Shown piece after piece: positions 1 through 8,112 of a DNA stretch of 64,000 bases. Under the pieces are notes generated by a model. It worked only from the letters and a program-made list of their open reading frames with translations, made no database searches and was not told the DNA's origin. The stretch is from UMGS363 sp051881815. Its GTDB lineage: Bacteria > Bacillota > Clostridia > Oscillospirales > Ruminococcaceae. The first letter of the stretch is position 1; each line of letters starts with the position of its first letter. The stretch spans positions 13,477 through 77,476 of the forward strand of contig JBJEQP010000023.1 in NCBI GenBank assembly GCA_051881815.1, read 5' to 3'. The position numbers and the translations under genes are program-made.

Positions 1-2
1 CT

Positions 3-386
3 TATCCAAGTCAATCGGAGCCGAGCGATGTGACGGGAGTTACAAACACAGCGGATTTAATTGAGCAATTAAACGAGATGCTTGAATTTGAGCTGCTAAA
101 GGCGAGGTATCCTCTGTCCGAGGGGACACTTGAAGAGATGCGTGACATTATTGCGGAGGTCATACTTCATCGCAGGAAGGTAACCTATGAGGGAAAGCCT
201 ATCCCTGCGGATTATGCGGCGGAGCGTTTTGGCAAGCTGACGTCGGATAACATCTGTCTTGTACTTGATTCGCTTGCGCAGACGGAGTCGGACATCCGCC
301 GAATTGACGCTTACATTGCGACTGCGCTTTACGTTTCGACCTTCACGGTATCGTCAAGAAATGCTGTCGGAATAAAGCTGCCTTAA
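3..386 (+). CDS. C-terminal part of a replication-initiator-like protein (DUF6017-like), 5' end outside window
   Basis: The frame is open to the left edge, so the GTG at 30 is unlikely to be the true start. The visible 127 residues are helical and end in a pattern (an ILHRR segment, a DNICLVLDSL segment, then IRRIDAYIATALY) that resembles the C-terminal DUF6017 domain found behind RepA-type initiators of mobile elements. That family link is from memory. The N-terminal DNA-binding part is not visible, so the gene could belong to an integrated element or plasmid remnant lying to the left. No downstream partner shares its orientation closely; pduL has its own promoter. Confidence 0.5.
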   Translation, partial: YPSQSEPSDVTGVTNTADLIEQLNEMLEFELLKARYPLSEGTLEEMRDIIAEVILHRRKVTYEGKPIPADYAAERFGKLTSDNICLVLDSLAQTESDIRRIDAYIATALYVSTFTVSSRNAVGIKLP

Positions 387-449
387 TGTGTAGTGTTATT
401 CCAAAATCTATATGATTTATGCAAATATGCGCAGGACACACAAAAAAAC

Positions 450-477
450 TTGACATTTTTTGCAGAAGTGATATACT
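450..477 (+). promoter_or_regulatory. Promoter of pduL
   Basis: TTGACA (450-455), 16-bp spacer, TATACT (472-477). It lies about 70 bp upstream of the pduL start codon. Confidence 0.7.
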
Positions 478-547
478 TTTTAATGGAGAAAGGTGCGCTC
501 GAGCATTTAGAGCGTTACCTAAAATTATCGTTTTGGAGGCAATAATT

Positions 548-1126
548 ATGTCACAGGAATTTATCGTTGAAACATCCGCCCGTCACGTTCACGTTACCGA
601 GGAAGCTCTTGAAGTTCTTTTCGGCAAGGGTCACGCTCTTACCAAGAAAAAGGATCTTTCGCAGCCGGGTCAGTACGCTTGCGAAGAGCGTGTTGAAGTT
701 GTAGGTCCCAAGAAGTCCCTTGCAGGCGTTTCTATCCTCGGTCCCTGCAGAAAGTCCAATCAGGTTGAGCTTTCCGCTACCGACGCACGTTCTATCGGCA
801 TTGCTGCTCCTATCAGGGAGAGCGGCGACACAGCAGGTTCGGGCGCTTGCAAGCTTGTAGGTCCCTGCGGCGAGGTTGAGCTCAATGAAGGCGTTATCGT
901 TGCAAAAAGACACATCCACCTCACACCTGCCGATGCAGAAGAGCTTGGCGTTAAGGACAAGGATGTTGTTTGGGTAAAGGTTGAAACTCCCGAGAGAAAG
1001 GCTGTCCTCGGCGATGTTGTTTGCAGAGTTTCCGATTCTTATGCAAGAGCAATGCACATCGACACGGATGAAGCTAACGCTATCGGTGCTGTTCCCAATC
1101 TCACAGGCGTAATTGTTAAGCTTTGA
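548..1126 (+). CDS. pduL: Phosphate propanoyltransferase (PduL-type phosphotransacylase)
   Basis: PduL-family enzymes exchange acyl-CoA and acyl-phosphate, here probably acetyl- or propanoyl-, feeding acetate/propionate kinase. The 192-residue product has the duplicated PduL fold: an N-terminal SARHVHV motif (His13 and His15) and a second RHIHLTP motif near residue 118; these histidines bind zinc in the family. An internal VEVVGPKKSLAGVSILGPCR stretch is also typical. The ATG at 548 is preferred over an in-frame upstream ATG at 419 because TTTTGGAGG lies just upstream of it and a promoter lies between the two. No microcompartment genes or encapsulation peptide are visible, so a housekeeping acetate role is more likely than Pdu organelle metabolism. 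A strong terminator follows. Confidence 0.93.
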   Translation: MSQEFIVETSARHVHVTEEALEVLFGKGHALTKKKDLSQPGQYACEERVEVVGPKKSLAGVSILGPCRKSNQVELSATDARSIGIAAPIRESGDTAGSGACKLVGPCGEVELNEGVIVAKRHIHLTPADAEELGVKDKDVVWVKVETPERKAVLGDVVCRVSDSYARAMHIDTDEANAIGAVPNLTGVIVKL

Positions 1127-1187
1127 TTTGATACTTTAGTATTACATATTCGGAGAATTGAATAAAACTTTATTTCTTCGAAACATT

Positions 1188-1219
1188 AAAACGGGCGGAT
1201 ATTGTTTCTGCCCGTTTTT
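1188..1219 (+). terminator. Rho-independent terminator after pduL
   Basis: A perfect 9-bp stem (AAAACGGGC / GCCCGTTTT) with a 13-nt loop, ending in a T run. Confidence 0.85.
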
Positions 1220-1230
1220 ATATCTGTTTA

Positions 1231-1348
1231 TTAAGAAAACGCTGATTAAAGCGAAGCGTTCGTTTCGCCGTTTTGAAAAATGTACGAGTTTCCGTATTTG
1301 AGTACATTTTGAAAAACGGCAGAAACGTATTAATCAGCGTTTCCTTAA
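1231..1348. repeat. Intergenic palindromic repeat, family 1 (long version)
   Basis: The outer arms carry GCTGATTAA and its complement within aAGAAAACGCTGATTAA / TTAATCAGCGTTTCCTTA. The inner arms are CGTTTCGCCGTTTT and its near complement. A second, shorter member of the family lies at 6589-6666, where the central insert is missing. Confidence 0.75.
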
Positions 1349-1573
1349 TTATCTTGGTTTGGCAAAAAACTTGTAGGTACGGGTTATCCTAAAATTCAAT
1401 CCTTTCGCCGGTTGCAGGAACTTAATAAAAACTGCCTCACGATTATTATATAGTCCGAATTTCTGGAACGATGCAAACCAATTTTATATGTTAATTTGCC
1501 AGACTCCCCGTGAGCTTTAGACGGAGAGGGGTGTGGTAAAGGAAAGATGAGTGCAAAGTGTATAAATACACTT

Positions 1574-1657
1574 AAGGGAAGACCATAAGGAGAGGGGGGA
1601 GATGTCGGCGAATGTTAGCTATGGTAATGCTCCCCCCTCTCCTTTTGGTTTTCCCTT
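1574..1657. repeat. Long intergenic hairpin (28-bp stem, 28-nt loop)
   Basis: Positions 1574-1601 pair with 1630-1657 with one mismatch and one G-T pair. The stem centre is a purine/pyrimidine tract (AGGAGAGGGGGGAG against CTCCCCCCTCTCCT). There is no T run, so it is not an ordinary terminator. It may be a structured RNA or a miniature element. Confidence 0.65.
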
Positions 1658-1668
1658 TGCAGAGTGTT

Positions 1669-2098
1669 CCACGAAACAAGACGGCTAATATTTTTTAGGG
1701 GAGAATAAAGATACGGCGTTACCGTTTGTAACCTACAGCTGTTCCGTTGGTGTGAAAACACACTCGCTTCGCTCGTTGTTTTCATGGTCATATTGAATAG
1801 CTGTTCATATTGAGTTGAAAAATAAATCCACTCACTGCGTTCGTGAATTTATTTTTCAAGGATAGTTATTCGGTTCATAAAGAATAAGCGCAATTCACGA
1901 ATTTTCGGTTTTACAGACTGATTTCTCACGTTCTGTTTTAACCTTATTTTCGTGAATTGCGCTTTTGGATTTGATAGATATTTCGCTTTTTATGGAAATT
2001 ATATGCTAAAGTTTAGGGTGTTTCGCTTCTGCGGAAGCGACAAGGTGGCGCCGCCCCCTTGACCCCTGCAAGCCTTTGAAAAGGCTTGACCTAAACTT
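1669..2098 (+). repeat. Composite multi-hairpin intergenic element, copy A
   Basis: A gene-free element of about 430 bp. In order it carries a CCACGAAACAA end, a GTGAAAACA/TGTTTTCA hairpin with a CTCGCTTCGCTCG loop, a GAAAAATAAAT/ATTTATTTTTC hairpin with a CTCACTGCGTTCGTG loop, a 79-bp hairpin with GCGCAATTCACGA ends (1886-1964), a CGCTTCTGCGGAAGCG palindrome, and an AAGCCTTTTCAAAGGCTT palindrome read in reverse. Copies B (7608-8046, inverted) and C (8113-8425) repeat this order. No convincing ORF was found. Confidence 0.8.
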
Positions 2099-2117
2099 TA
2101 TTTTTTTTGGATTGTGC

Positions 2118-3128
2118 TTACTTTGTGAAAAATCTCTGCGAAACGGAATAGCTTTCCTTTGGTTCAAGCTCGAAATAGCCGGACTTTTCATACGGCATAT
2201 CGAGGTTAGCGGCGTTGACCTGTGCGGTCATAGGCTCGGGACAGAAGTAGCCCTTGAAGCCCTCGTGGTTCCAGACGATCCAGAACATATAATCGTCATC
2301 TACTTCATAGCAGATGCGCTTGCCGCTTGCCTTATCGGTCATAACGCAGCCGTAGAAGTCCTCTCCGTCGAGCTTTACTGTGCCTGCGGTGTACATATCG
2401 TTGCAGATATCGGTAAGAACGGGGCATTTTGTGCCGTTGACATACTCCATATCATAATCGGAAAGTGCAAGCTGTCTGCCGTTCGGGAGCCAGCGTTTTT
2501 TATTGAACTGGAGCTTCTTTACCGCAGGGACTTGGAGTGTGATATCCTCCTGCTTTGCGCCGTCAACGAACGGAGCGTTGATAGTCGTATGCGTTGCGAT
2601 TGAGATCGGCATCATTACCTTTGAGCAGTTTTTAAGTGTGAGCGTATGTGTAAGTCCCTTTGCTGAAAGGTCGATCGTGATCTCGGCGGTGAATTTTATC
2701 GGGAAGCAGTTGAAGAAAAAGTCGTTTTCATCGTACTTATATGTAGTTGTAACGAAAGCGTGATTTTCGTCTGCGCCCATTTCCTTTACCTTGTGGACAC
2801 GCTTATGGAGGAAGCCGTGGAGGTGGTTTTTGAAGCGTGTTTCGTTCTCGGGAAGGTAATAAACGGCGTCCGAGGTGCGGAGCACTCCCCTGTCGTGACG
2901 ATTCGGAAGATAGAGCGTCGGAAGTCCCCATATCTCGGGCGACTGCATAAATTCGGCGATCGTCAGGTCGTCCGAATAGCGGAAGATCTCCATTCCCTTA
3001 TTCTCGTCACGGAAACGCATAACGTTTGAACCGAGCGTTGGCATTACAAAAGCGTGATAGCCGCCGAACCACAGCTCGACTGCGTCTGCGCCCTTAAATT
3101 TAGTCATTTCAGCACTGCTTTTTGACAT
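2118..3128 (-). CDS. Aldose 1-epimerase-like (galactose mutarotase fold) protein
   Basis: The roughly 336-residue product has the features of a mutarotase-like beta-sandwich. An early LWFGGYHAFVMPTLGSNVM segment resembles the family's first strands, NHLHGFLHKR is the likely first His motif, and ATHTTINAPF is the likely second. Such proteins interconvert sugar anomers or bind phosphorylated sugars in the cytosol; the substrate here is unknown and catalysis is not assured. The third ATG (3128) is chosen because AAAAGGA sits 9 bp upstream; the ORF could also start at 3137. It is the last gene of a tightly spaced minus-strand run, 24 bp after the radical SAM gene. Confidence 0.75.
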   Translation of the reverse strand: MSKSSAEMTKFKGADAVELWFGGYHAFVMPTLGSNVMRFRDENKGMEIFRYSDDLTIAEFMQSPEIWGLPTLYLPNRHDRGVLRTSDAVYYLPENETRFKNHLHGFLHKRVHKVKEMGADENHAFVTTTYKYDENDFFFNCFPIKFTAEITIDLSAKGLTHTLTLKNCSKVMMPISIATHTTINAPFVDGAKQEDITLQVPAVKKLQFNKKRWLPNGRQLALSDYDMEYVNGTKCPVLTDICNDMYTAGTVKLDGEDFYGCVMTDKASGKRICYEVDDDYMFWIVWNHEGFKGYFCPEPMTAQVNAANLDMPYEKSGYFELEPKESYSVSQRFFTK

Positions 3129-3152
3129 TTTCATCATTCCTTTTATATAAGA

Positions 3153-3764
3153 TTAGGATTCATATTCTCTGACACGGAGCGGTATGCCGATGCTCATTGC
3201 AAGAGCCTTTGCACGGCTTATATCCTCGGGAGGGATAACGTCAACGACCGTGAAAACGACCTGCGGAATGTAGGTCTTGCAGTCTGCAGCGAACGCAAGC
3301 ATCGAATCAAAGGCGTCGTCCCACTTCGGACGGGTAACTTCGTTGTATTTTTCCTTGCAGTAGGAATTGAGCGAGATAGAAACGATATCGACTGCGCCCT
3401 GAAGGAGCTTTGCGGTGGGAACGCCGTGTATCCTGTCGCCAAGTCCGTTCGTGTTAAGTCGGACGGTCACATCGCCGTATGTTGCCTTGACGAATTCGCC
3501 GACAGCGACGACCTCGTTCACCCTCTCCATTGGTTCGCCGTAGCCGCAGAACACGACTTCCTTATACTTTGACATATCGACCTTTGCAAAAGCCGCTTTT
3601 ATCTCGTCAAGAGAGGGTTCGTGTTCAAGCCAAAGGCTGTCGCTGCCGTATGCGCCGTCGCCGTTGTGACGGATACAGAACGTACAGTTGCAGGGACATT
3701 TATTTGTGAGGTTGATGTAGAGCTTTCCGCCCACATCGTATAAAATTGTCATTCTTTTTTTCAT
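3153..3764 (-). CDS. Radical SAM protein, TatD-linked type
   Basis: A short (203 aa) radical SAM enzyme. The iron-sulfur motif CxxxCxxC is visible near residue 23 (KCPCNCTFC), followed by a GYGEPM motif near residue 95 (SAM-binding GGE-like) and NTNGLG. This pattern fits the small family usually found beside or fused to TatD DNases (TIGR04038-like), from memory. No TatD gene is present in the window. The substrate is unknown. It lies 10 bp after nadC and 24 bp before the epimerase-like gene, so the three are likely co-transcribed. Confidence 0.82.
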   Translation of the reverse strand: MKKRMTILYDVGGKLYINLTNKCPCNCTFCIRHNGDGAYGSDSLWLEHEPSLDEIKAAFAKVDMSKYKEVVFCGYGEPMERVNEVVAVGEFVKATYGDVTVRLNTNGLGDRIHGVPTAKLLQGAVDIVSISLNSYCKEKYNEVTRPKWDDAFDSMLAFAADCKTYIPQVVFTVVDVIPPEDISRAKALAMSIGIPLRVREYES

Positions 3765-3774
3765 TTACAAAGCC

Positions 3775-4617
3775 TTACTTTTTATCAATCTTTAAGGATA
3801 TATCAAACGCCTTAACGGAATGTGTGAGCGCACCGACGGAAACGATGTCAACACCCGTAGCTGCGACCTCTGCCATATTGTCAAGGGTAACGTTGCCCGA
3901 AGCTTCGAGAACGGCTTTTCCGTCTGCGATAGCAACACACTTTTTCATCTGCTCGCAGGTCATATTGTCGAGCATGATAACGTCTGCGTTGCAGGCAAGC
4001 GCTTCACGAAGCTCGTCCTCGTTGCGGACTTCGACTTCGATCTTTATCATGTGACCCATTCTGCTGCGGAGAGCTTCAACAGCCTTTGTGATGCTGCCGT
4101 AAGCGTCGATGTGGTTGTCCTTGAGCATTGCGCCGTCGGAGAGATTATAGCGGTGATTCTTGCCGCCGCCGACTGTTACGGCATACTTTTCAATTGCACG
4201 AAGTCCCGGGAGGGTCTTTCTCGTTTCGGTAACGTGAGCCTTTGTGCCCTTGCAGCACTCGGCGTATTTTGCGGTTTCGGTTGCGATACCCGACATGTGC
4301 TGGAGGATGTTGAGAGAGGTTCTCTCGGCTTTGAGAATAGCCTTTGTCCTGCCCGTTACAACAGCGATAACATCGCCCTTTTCGACCTTGCCGCCGTCCT
4401 TGATGTTGATCTGAACGGAAACATCCTTATCGAGCATCTCAAAAACACGGACTGCGATGTCGATGCCGCAGAGAACGCCGCTTGCCTTTGCAACAAAACG
4501 AGCGGTCGAAACATCATCATCGTCAAGAAGATAATCGGTAGCCGCATCGACATAATTGATGTCCTCACGCAGCGCACGTTCGATTATTTCATCTGTGATA
4601 AACTGTGGTAAATTCAT
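3775..4617 (-). CDS. nadC: Quinolinate phosphoribosyltransferase (nicotinate-nucleotide pyrophosphorylase, carboxylating)
   Basis: NadC converts quinolinate and PRPP to nicotinate mononucleotide, the entry step of de novo NAD synthesis. The 280-residue length is normal. Signature motifs are visible: ERTSLNILQHMSGIAT, TRKTLPGLR, GGGKNHR, DNHI and the ending region SVGALTHS. nadA and nadB are not adjacent, which is unusual because the three genes often form one operon. Instead the gene sits 15 bp downstream of a lipoprotein gene and shares a tight minus-strand cluster with an NAD-consuming sirtuin, suggesting an NAD-related transcription unit. Confidence 0.96.
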   Translation of the reverse strand: MNLPQFITDEIIERALREDINYVDAATDYLLDDDDVSTARFVAKASGVLCGIDIAVRVFEMLDKDVSVQINIKDGGKVEKGDVIAVVTGRTKAILKAERTSLNILQHMSGIATETAKYAECCKGTKAHVTETRKTLPGLRAIEKYAVTVGGGKNHRYNLSDGAMLKDNHIDAYGSITKAVEALRSRMGHMIKIEVEVRNEDELREALACNADVIMLDNMTCEQMKKCVAIADGKAVLEASGNVTLDNMAEVAATGVDIVSVGALTHSVKAFDISLKIDKK

Positions 4618-4632
4618 TTATTTGAACTCCTT

Positions 4633-5004
4633 TTATTTAAATGCAATAGTTGGTTCGCCCTCGACAGATACTACCTCAGGTGTAACAATGCAGTTCGCCG
4701 TACCCATCATCCGTGAGTACTCTTCTTCCTCTTCCTTTGTACGGGAGCTGCTTGTTGTTTCTTCAAGCGGGATATTTTCGGCTTTTTTCGCAGAAGTGAG
4801 CTGTTTTGCACCCGAATCACCTGCGTAAGAGCCCTGTGCGTCGCCTGAATCAGAGCCGTGAAAAAGGATTCCGCCTTCCCCATCCTGTGCAGTAATTTCC
4901 TCGGAAGCAAGTACAGTCTGTGCCTGTTCGGTATCGTCCTTGTCTGTTCCGCAGGCGGTGAGAAGAAGCACAGAAAGAATTATGGCAGCTGTAAGCTTTT
5001 TCAT
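4633..5004 (-). CDS. Small secreted lipoprotein of unknown function
   Basis: A 123-residue product starting MKKLTAAIILSVLLLTACG: a signal peptide with an LTAC lipobox, so it is probably anchored at Cys17. The rest is acidic and low in complexity, ending in a short basic-free tail. The start at 5004 is chosen over 5031 because AAGGAG overlaps the sirtuin stop codon 6 bp upstream and only this start places the signal peptide at the N-terminus. It is located inside the sirtuin-nadC operon. No family was recognised. Confidence 0.75.
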   Translation of the reverse strand: MKKLTAAIILSVLLLTACGTDKDDTEQAQTVLASEEITAQDGEGGILFHGSDSGDAQGSYAGDSGAKQLTSAKKAENIPLEETTSSSRTKEEEEEYSRMMGTANCIVTPEVVSVEGEPTIAFK

Positions 5005-5014
5005 AAGCCGCTCC

Positions 5015-5743
5015 TTAAAGCTCGTCAACAACGCTGAACGCCTTGCAGATACTGTCCTGAATGAGCAGATCGGCAGCGCTGTCCTTCGGAGTCGGAGTTT
5101 TATTTATAAGCACAAGATGATCGCCCTTGAAATAGTCGATAAGTCCGCAGGCAGGATATACCGTCAGCGAGGTTCCGCCGATAATGAGCATATCTGCTTC
5201 GGAAATCGCCTTGACAGCGCCGTTCACGGTGTTCTGATTAAGCCCCTCCTCGTAAAGCACAACATCGGGCTTTACAAGTCCGCCGCATTTAAGGCATGGC
5301 GGAGGACCGTCAACGCTCTTTATGTATTCCGCAGTGTGATTTTCTCCGCAGCGCAGGCAGTAATTTCGGTGGACAGAGCCGTGAAGCTCATAGACCGTCT
5401 TGCTTCCTGCGGCATAGTGCAGACCGTCAATGTTCTGCGTAACGACAGCCGTCAGCTTTCCCATCTGTTCAAGCTTTGCGAGCGCATAGTGAGCAGAGTT
5501 CGGCTTTGCGTCAAGGCAGAGCATCTTTTCACGGTAGAATTCATAAAAATCCGCAAGGTGGTTGACGTAAAACGATCTGCTCAGGATCGTTTCGGGCGGA
5601 TATTTGTATTTCTGGTTGTAAAGTCCGTCAACGCTTCGGAAGTCGGGTATTCCGCTTTCGGTCGAAACGCCTGCACCGCCGAAAAATACGATCTTTTCCG
5701 CTTCAATTATCCATTTTTTGAACTGCTCCAATTTTTCGTCCAT
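5015..5743 (-). CDS. cobB: NAD-dependent protein deacylase, sirtuin family
   Basis: Sirtuins remove acyl groups from lysine using NAD, giving nicotinamide and O-acyl-ADP-ribose. The 242-residue protein has the NAD-binding GAGVSTESGIPDFR motif near residue 20, TQNIDGLH with the catalytic His just after (ELHGS), a zinc ribbon of two CxxC pairs (CLRC, CLKC), GGTSLTVYPA, and a C-terminal LINKTPT motif. All key residues are present. It starts the tight minus-strand block leading to nadC, so NAD use and NAD synthesis appear to be co-expressed. Confidence 0.95.
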   Translation of the reverse strand: MDEKLEQFKKWIIEAEKIVFFGGAGVSTESGIPDFRSVDGLYNQKYKYPPETILSRSFYVNHLADFYEFYREKMLCLDAKPNSAHYALAKLEQMGKLTAVVTQNIDGLHYAAGSKTVYELHGSVHRNYCLRCGENHTAEYIKSVDGPPPCLKCGGLVKPDVVLYEEGLNQNTVNGAVKAISEADMLIIGGTSLTVYPACGLIDYFKGDHLVLINKTPTPKDSAADLLIQDSICKAFSVVDEL

Positions 5744-5849
5744 ATAAACCTCTTTTCGTCCTACGGCATAATAATTAAAACGCAGAATTCGGAATTGATT
5801 TCAAAATTCCTAAAACACAATTTTTACAGAATTAAAAAATTACGCATTA

Positions 5850-5886
5850 TCGGGTATATCGGGACGGGAAACCCGCCCCCTACATT
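5850..5886. repeat. GC-rich intergenic palindrome, family 3
   Basis: The core GGGACGGGAAACCCGCCCCCTA is flanked by AT-rich sequence. Related copies lie near 8073-8100 and 62414-62450 (gggtcacccgtccc core), and a remnant at about 17917. It lies in the 166-bp gap between the sirtuin and folA genes. Confidence 0.55.
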
Positions 5887-5909
5887 ATGTAAAACAAAAT
5901 AATTACGAA

Positions 5910-6398
5910 TTACGCATTATTAAGGTATGTGCAAAATCTGAACCTTATCCCCTCGTGTTCACGTTCGTCCGAACATTCGGAAAGCTTCCATTCGGGGAGC
6001 TTGTCAAGGTCGGGAAAAAACACCTCGGCATTTGCGTGAGCGTCTATCTTCGTGATAAGAACCTTTTTGCAGTACGGAAGAAGCTGACGATATATCTCAC
6101 CGCCGCCGCAGACGAAGAATTCCTCATCACCCTCGGCAAGCTTCACGGCTTCTTCAACGCTGTGCACGACCTCAACACCCTCGGGAGCGAAGCCTTCATC
6201 CCTTGAAAGAACGATATTGCGCCTGTCCTTGAACGGCTTTCCGTTCGGCAGAGAGTCGAGCGTTTTTCTTCCCATTATAACAGCGTGGTGAAGCGTTGTG
6301 CTGCGGAAAAACTTCATATCCTCGGGAATATGGAAAAGCAGATCCCCGTTTTTGCCGATGCCGTAATCAGCGTCAGCCGCAACGATCGCAGTAAGCAT
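5910..6398 (-). CDS. folA: Dihydrofolate reductase
   Basis: Reduces dihydrofolate to tetrahydrofolate with NADPH, regenerating the cofactor oxidised by thymidylate synthase. The 162 residues begin with IVAADADYGIGKNGDL (substrate loop), and HIPEDMKFFRSTT carries the expected acidic residue at position 27. MGRKTLDSLP and FVCGGGEIYRQLLPYC (NADPH glycine motif) follow. The length is normal. It lies downstream of thyA on the same strand, separated by 270 bp of structured repeat DNA, so the pair may still be co-transcribed. Confidence 0.97.
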   Translation of the reverse strand: MLTAIVAADADYGIGKNGDLLFHIPEDMKFFRSTTLHHAVIMGRKTLDSLPNGKPFKDRRNIVLSRDEGFAPEGVEVVHSVEEAVKLAEGDEEFFVCGGGEIYRQLLPYCKKVLITKIDAHANAEVFFPDLDKLPEWKLSECSDEREHEGIRFRFCTYLNNA

Positions 6399-6434
6399 AA
6401 GTCCGTCTCCTTTTTATACTAATTACAAATCGTT

Positions 6435-6572
6435 CTATAGACAAAGCCGACAGATAGAATAATCCAAGTTAGGTGAACTTGTTCACCTTGAAGACGACCG
6501 CAGGCAAGCTTGCCGCCTGTCAAGGGAGTTTGACGCAGAATTGGATTATTATATCCAAGGATTTGTCTATAG
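6435..6572. repeat. Cloverleaf-like inverted-repeat cluster between thyA and folA
   Basis: An outer 11-bp perfect stem (CTATAGACAAA / TTTGTCTATAG) encloses a second 10-bp stem (AATAATCCAA / TTGGATTATT). Inside lie two small hairpins, AGGTGAAC-TT-GTTCACCT and CAGGCAAGCTTGCCGCCTG. Confidence 0.7.
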
Positions 6573-6588
6573 GTTGATTGGGAATTAG

Positions 6589-6666
6589 GAATACGCTGAT
6601 TAATGCAAAGCAATCGTTTCGCCGTTTTGAAAAACGGCAGAAACGATTTAATCAGCGTTTCCTTAG
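6589..6666. repeat. Intergenic palindromic repeat, family 1 (short version)
   Basis: It matches 1231-1348 in both arms (ACGCTGATTAA ... TTAATCAGCGTTTCC, with CGTTTCGCCGTTTTGAAAAA inside) but lacks the central insert of about 30 bp. It abuts the thyA stop codon. Confidence 0.75.
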
Positions 6667-6668
6667 TA

Positions 6669-7499
6669 TTATATGGCAACTTCGATCTTGAAATCGCCGT
6701 CGTGATATCTGTAACCGTCGAGCGAAAAGCTGTCGGGCGTGAATTTATAGAAATCGTCAATGCTCTTGTCGATGTTGAATTTCGGAGCATCGTAGGGTTC
6801 GTTTTTGATAATTTCCTTAATGATAGGAACGTGCCTGTCATAGATATGAGCGTTTGCGATAACGTGAACAAGCTCGCCCGGTTCAAGTCCGCTCACCTGC
6901 GCAAGCATATAAACAAGTACGGCGTACTGGCAAACGTTCCAGTTGTTCGCCGTGAGCATATCCTGCGAACGCTGGTTGAGAAGAGCATTGAGCTTTCCGC
7001 CCGAAACGTTGAAGGTCATGCTGTATGCGCAGGGGTAAAGTCCCATTTCCGAAAGGTCGTGGTGATTGTAAAGATTCGTGATGATACGTCTGCTTGACGG
7101 GTTGTTTTTAAGATCGTAAAGCACACGGTCGACCTGGTCGAAATCGCCCTCGGGGTAGTGATGCTTGACGCCGAGCTGATAGCCGTAAGCCTTGCCGATA
7201 GAGCCGTTTTCGTCAGCCCAGCTGTCCCAGATATGAGCGTCAAGGTCAGCGATATTGTTGGATTTTTTCTGCCATATCCAAAGAAGCTCCTTGACAGCGG
7301 TTTTAAGATATGTACGTCTTAAGGTTATTATCGGAAACTCTTTTGAGAGATCGTAGCGGTTGACAACGCTGAAAAGGCTGACGGTATGCGCAGGGGTACC
7401 GTCCTCCCACTTGGGTCTGACGTCCATTTCGGTGTCCCAAGTGCCGTTTTCGAGTATATCCTTAACATTATTTATAAAAATCTGATCTGCGTAGCTCAT
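6669..7499 (-). CDS. thyA: Thymidylate synthase (ThyA, Bacillus ThyA-like branch)
   Basis: Methylates dUMP to dTMP with methylene-tetrahydrofolate, producing the dihydrofolate recycled by the neighbouring folA product. The 276-residue protein resembles B. subtilis ThyA in HTVSLFSVVNRYDLS, KELLWIWQKKSN, NNPSSRRIITNLYN and the active-site region LYPCAYSMTFNV, where Cys is the nucleophile. QRSQDMLTANNWNVCQY and ANAHIYDRHV complete the dUMP site. TANNW replaces the more usual FNI-type segment, which is a modest divergence. An SD sequence (AAAGGA) and a promoter lie upstream. Confidence 0.95.
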   Translation of the reverse strand: MSYADQIFINNVKDILENGTWDTEMDVRPKWEDGTPAHTVSLFSVVNRYDLSKEFPIITLRRTYLKTAVKELLWIWQKKSNNIADLDAHIWDSWADENGSIGKAYGYQLGVKHHYPEGDFDQVDRVLYDLKNNPSSRRIITNLYNHHDLSEMGLYPCAYSMTFNVSGGKLNALLNQRSQDMLTANNWNVCQYAVLVYMLAQVSGLEPGELVHVIANAHIYDRHVPIIKEIIKNEPYDAPKFNIDKSIDDFYKFTPDSFSLDGYRYHDGDFKIEVAI

Positions 7500-7534
7500 T
7501 TTGTAATAATTCCTTTAACAAATACTTATAAATT

Positions 7535-7563
7535 ATTATAACATGATATAAAAGAAAAATCAA
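7535..7563 (-). promoter_or_regulatory. Promoter of thyA
   Basis: On the minus strand, TTGATT (7558-7563), 17-bp spacer, TATAAT (7535-7540), about 35 bp upstream of the thyA ATG. Confidence 0.6.
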
Positions 7564-7607
7564 TAGAAAAGGTGAACTTTTTTAAGTAAGTTGAGGAAAC
7601 ACACGCG

Positions 7608-8046
7608 AAGCGCCCAAAAGTTTCGGTCAAGCCTTTTCAAAGGCTTGCAGGGGTCAAGGGGACGGAGTCCCTTGTCGCTTCCGCAGAAGCGAAACACTTA
7701 AAACTACGGCACATAATCAGCAATTAAAGCGAAATATCTATCAAATATAAAGCGCAATTCACGAAAAGAAACGGAAACGAAATATGAGAAATACAGTTTC
7801 GTAAACCGAAAATTCGTGAATTGCGCAAATTCTATTTTATTGGAACAACTATCCTCTGACATCAAATATACGAACGAAGTGAGTATATTTGATGTCAGAC
7901 AAAATATGAACAGCTATGGGAAATGACTGTGAAAACAATGAGCAAAGCGAATGTGTTTTCACACAACGGAACAAGCCATAGATTACAAACGGTAATGCAG
8001 TATCTATATTCTACCCAAAAATAACAACCGCATTGTTTCGTGGAGT
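7608..8046 (-). repeat. Composite multi-hairpin intergenic element, copy B (inverted)
   Basis: It has the same module order as copy A on the opposite strand. It includes the GCGCAATTCACGA hairpin (about 7751-7827), a stem TCTGACATCAAATATA / TATATTTGATGTCAGA with the conserved loop, and the TGTTTTCAC hairpin, ending in a TTGTTTCGTGGA end. Together with copy C it fills the 955-bp gene-free gap between thyA and the SulP gene. Confidence 0.8.
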
Positions 8047-8112
8047 TATGCACAAAGACGTAACCGCTGCGTAACGGGTGACCCGTCCCATACAGTAAAA
8101 TGTGTTTACACG

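Noticed and set aside
1360..1500. Possible tRNA or small RNA gene between the repeats
   Set aside because: No cloverleaf with a conserved T-loop and anticodon arm could be drawn.
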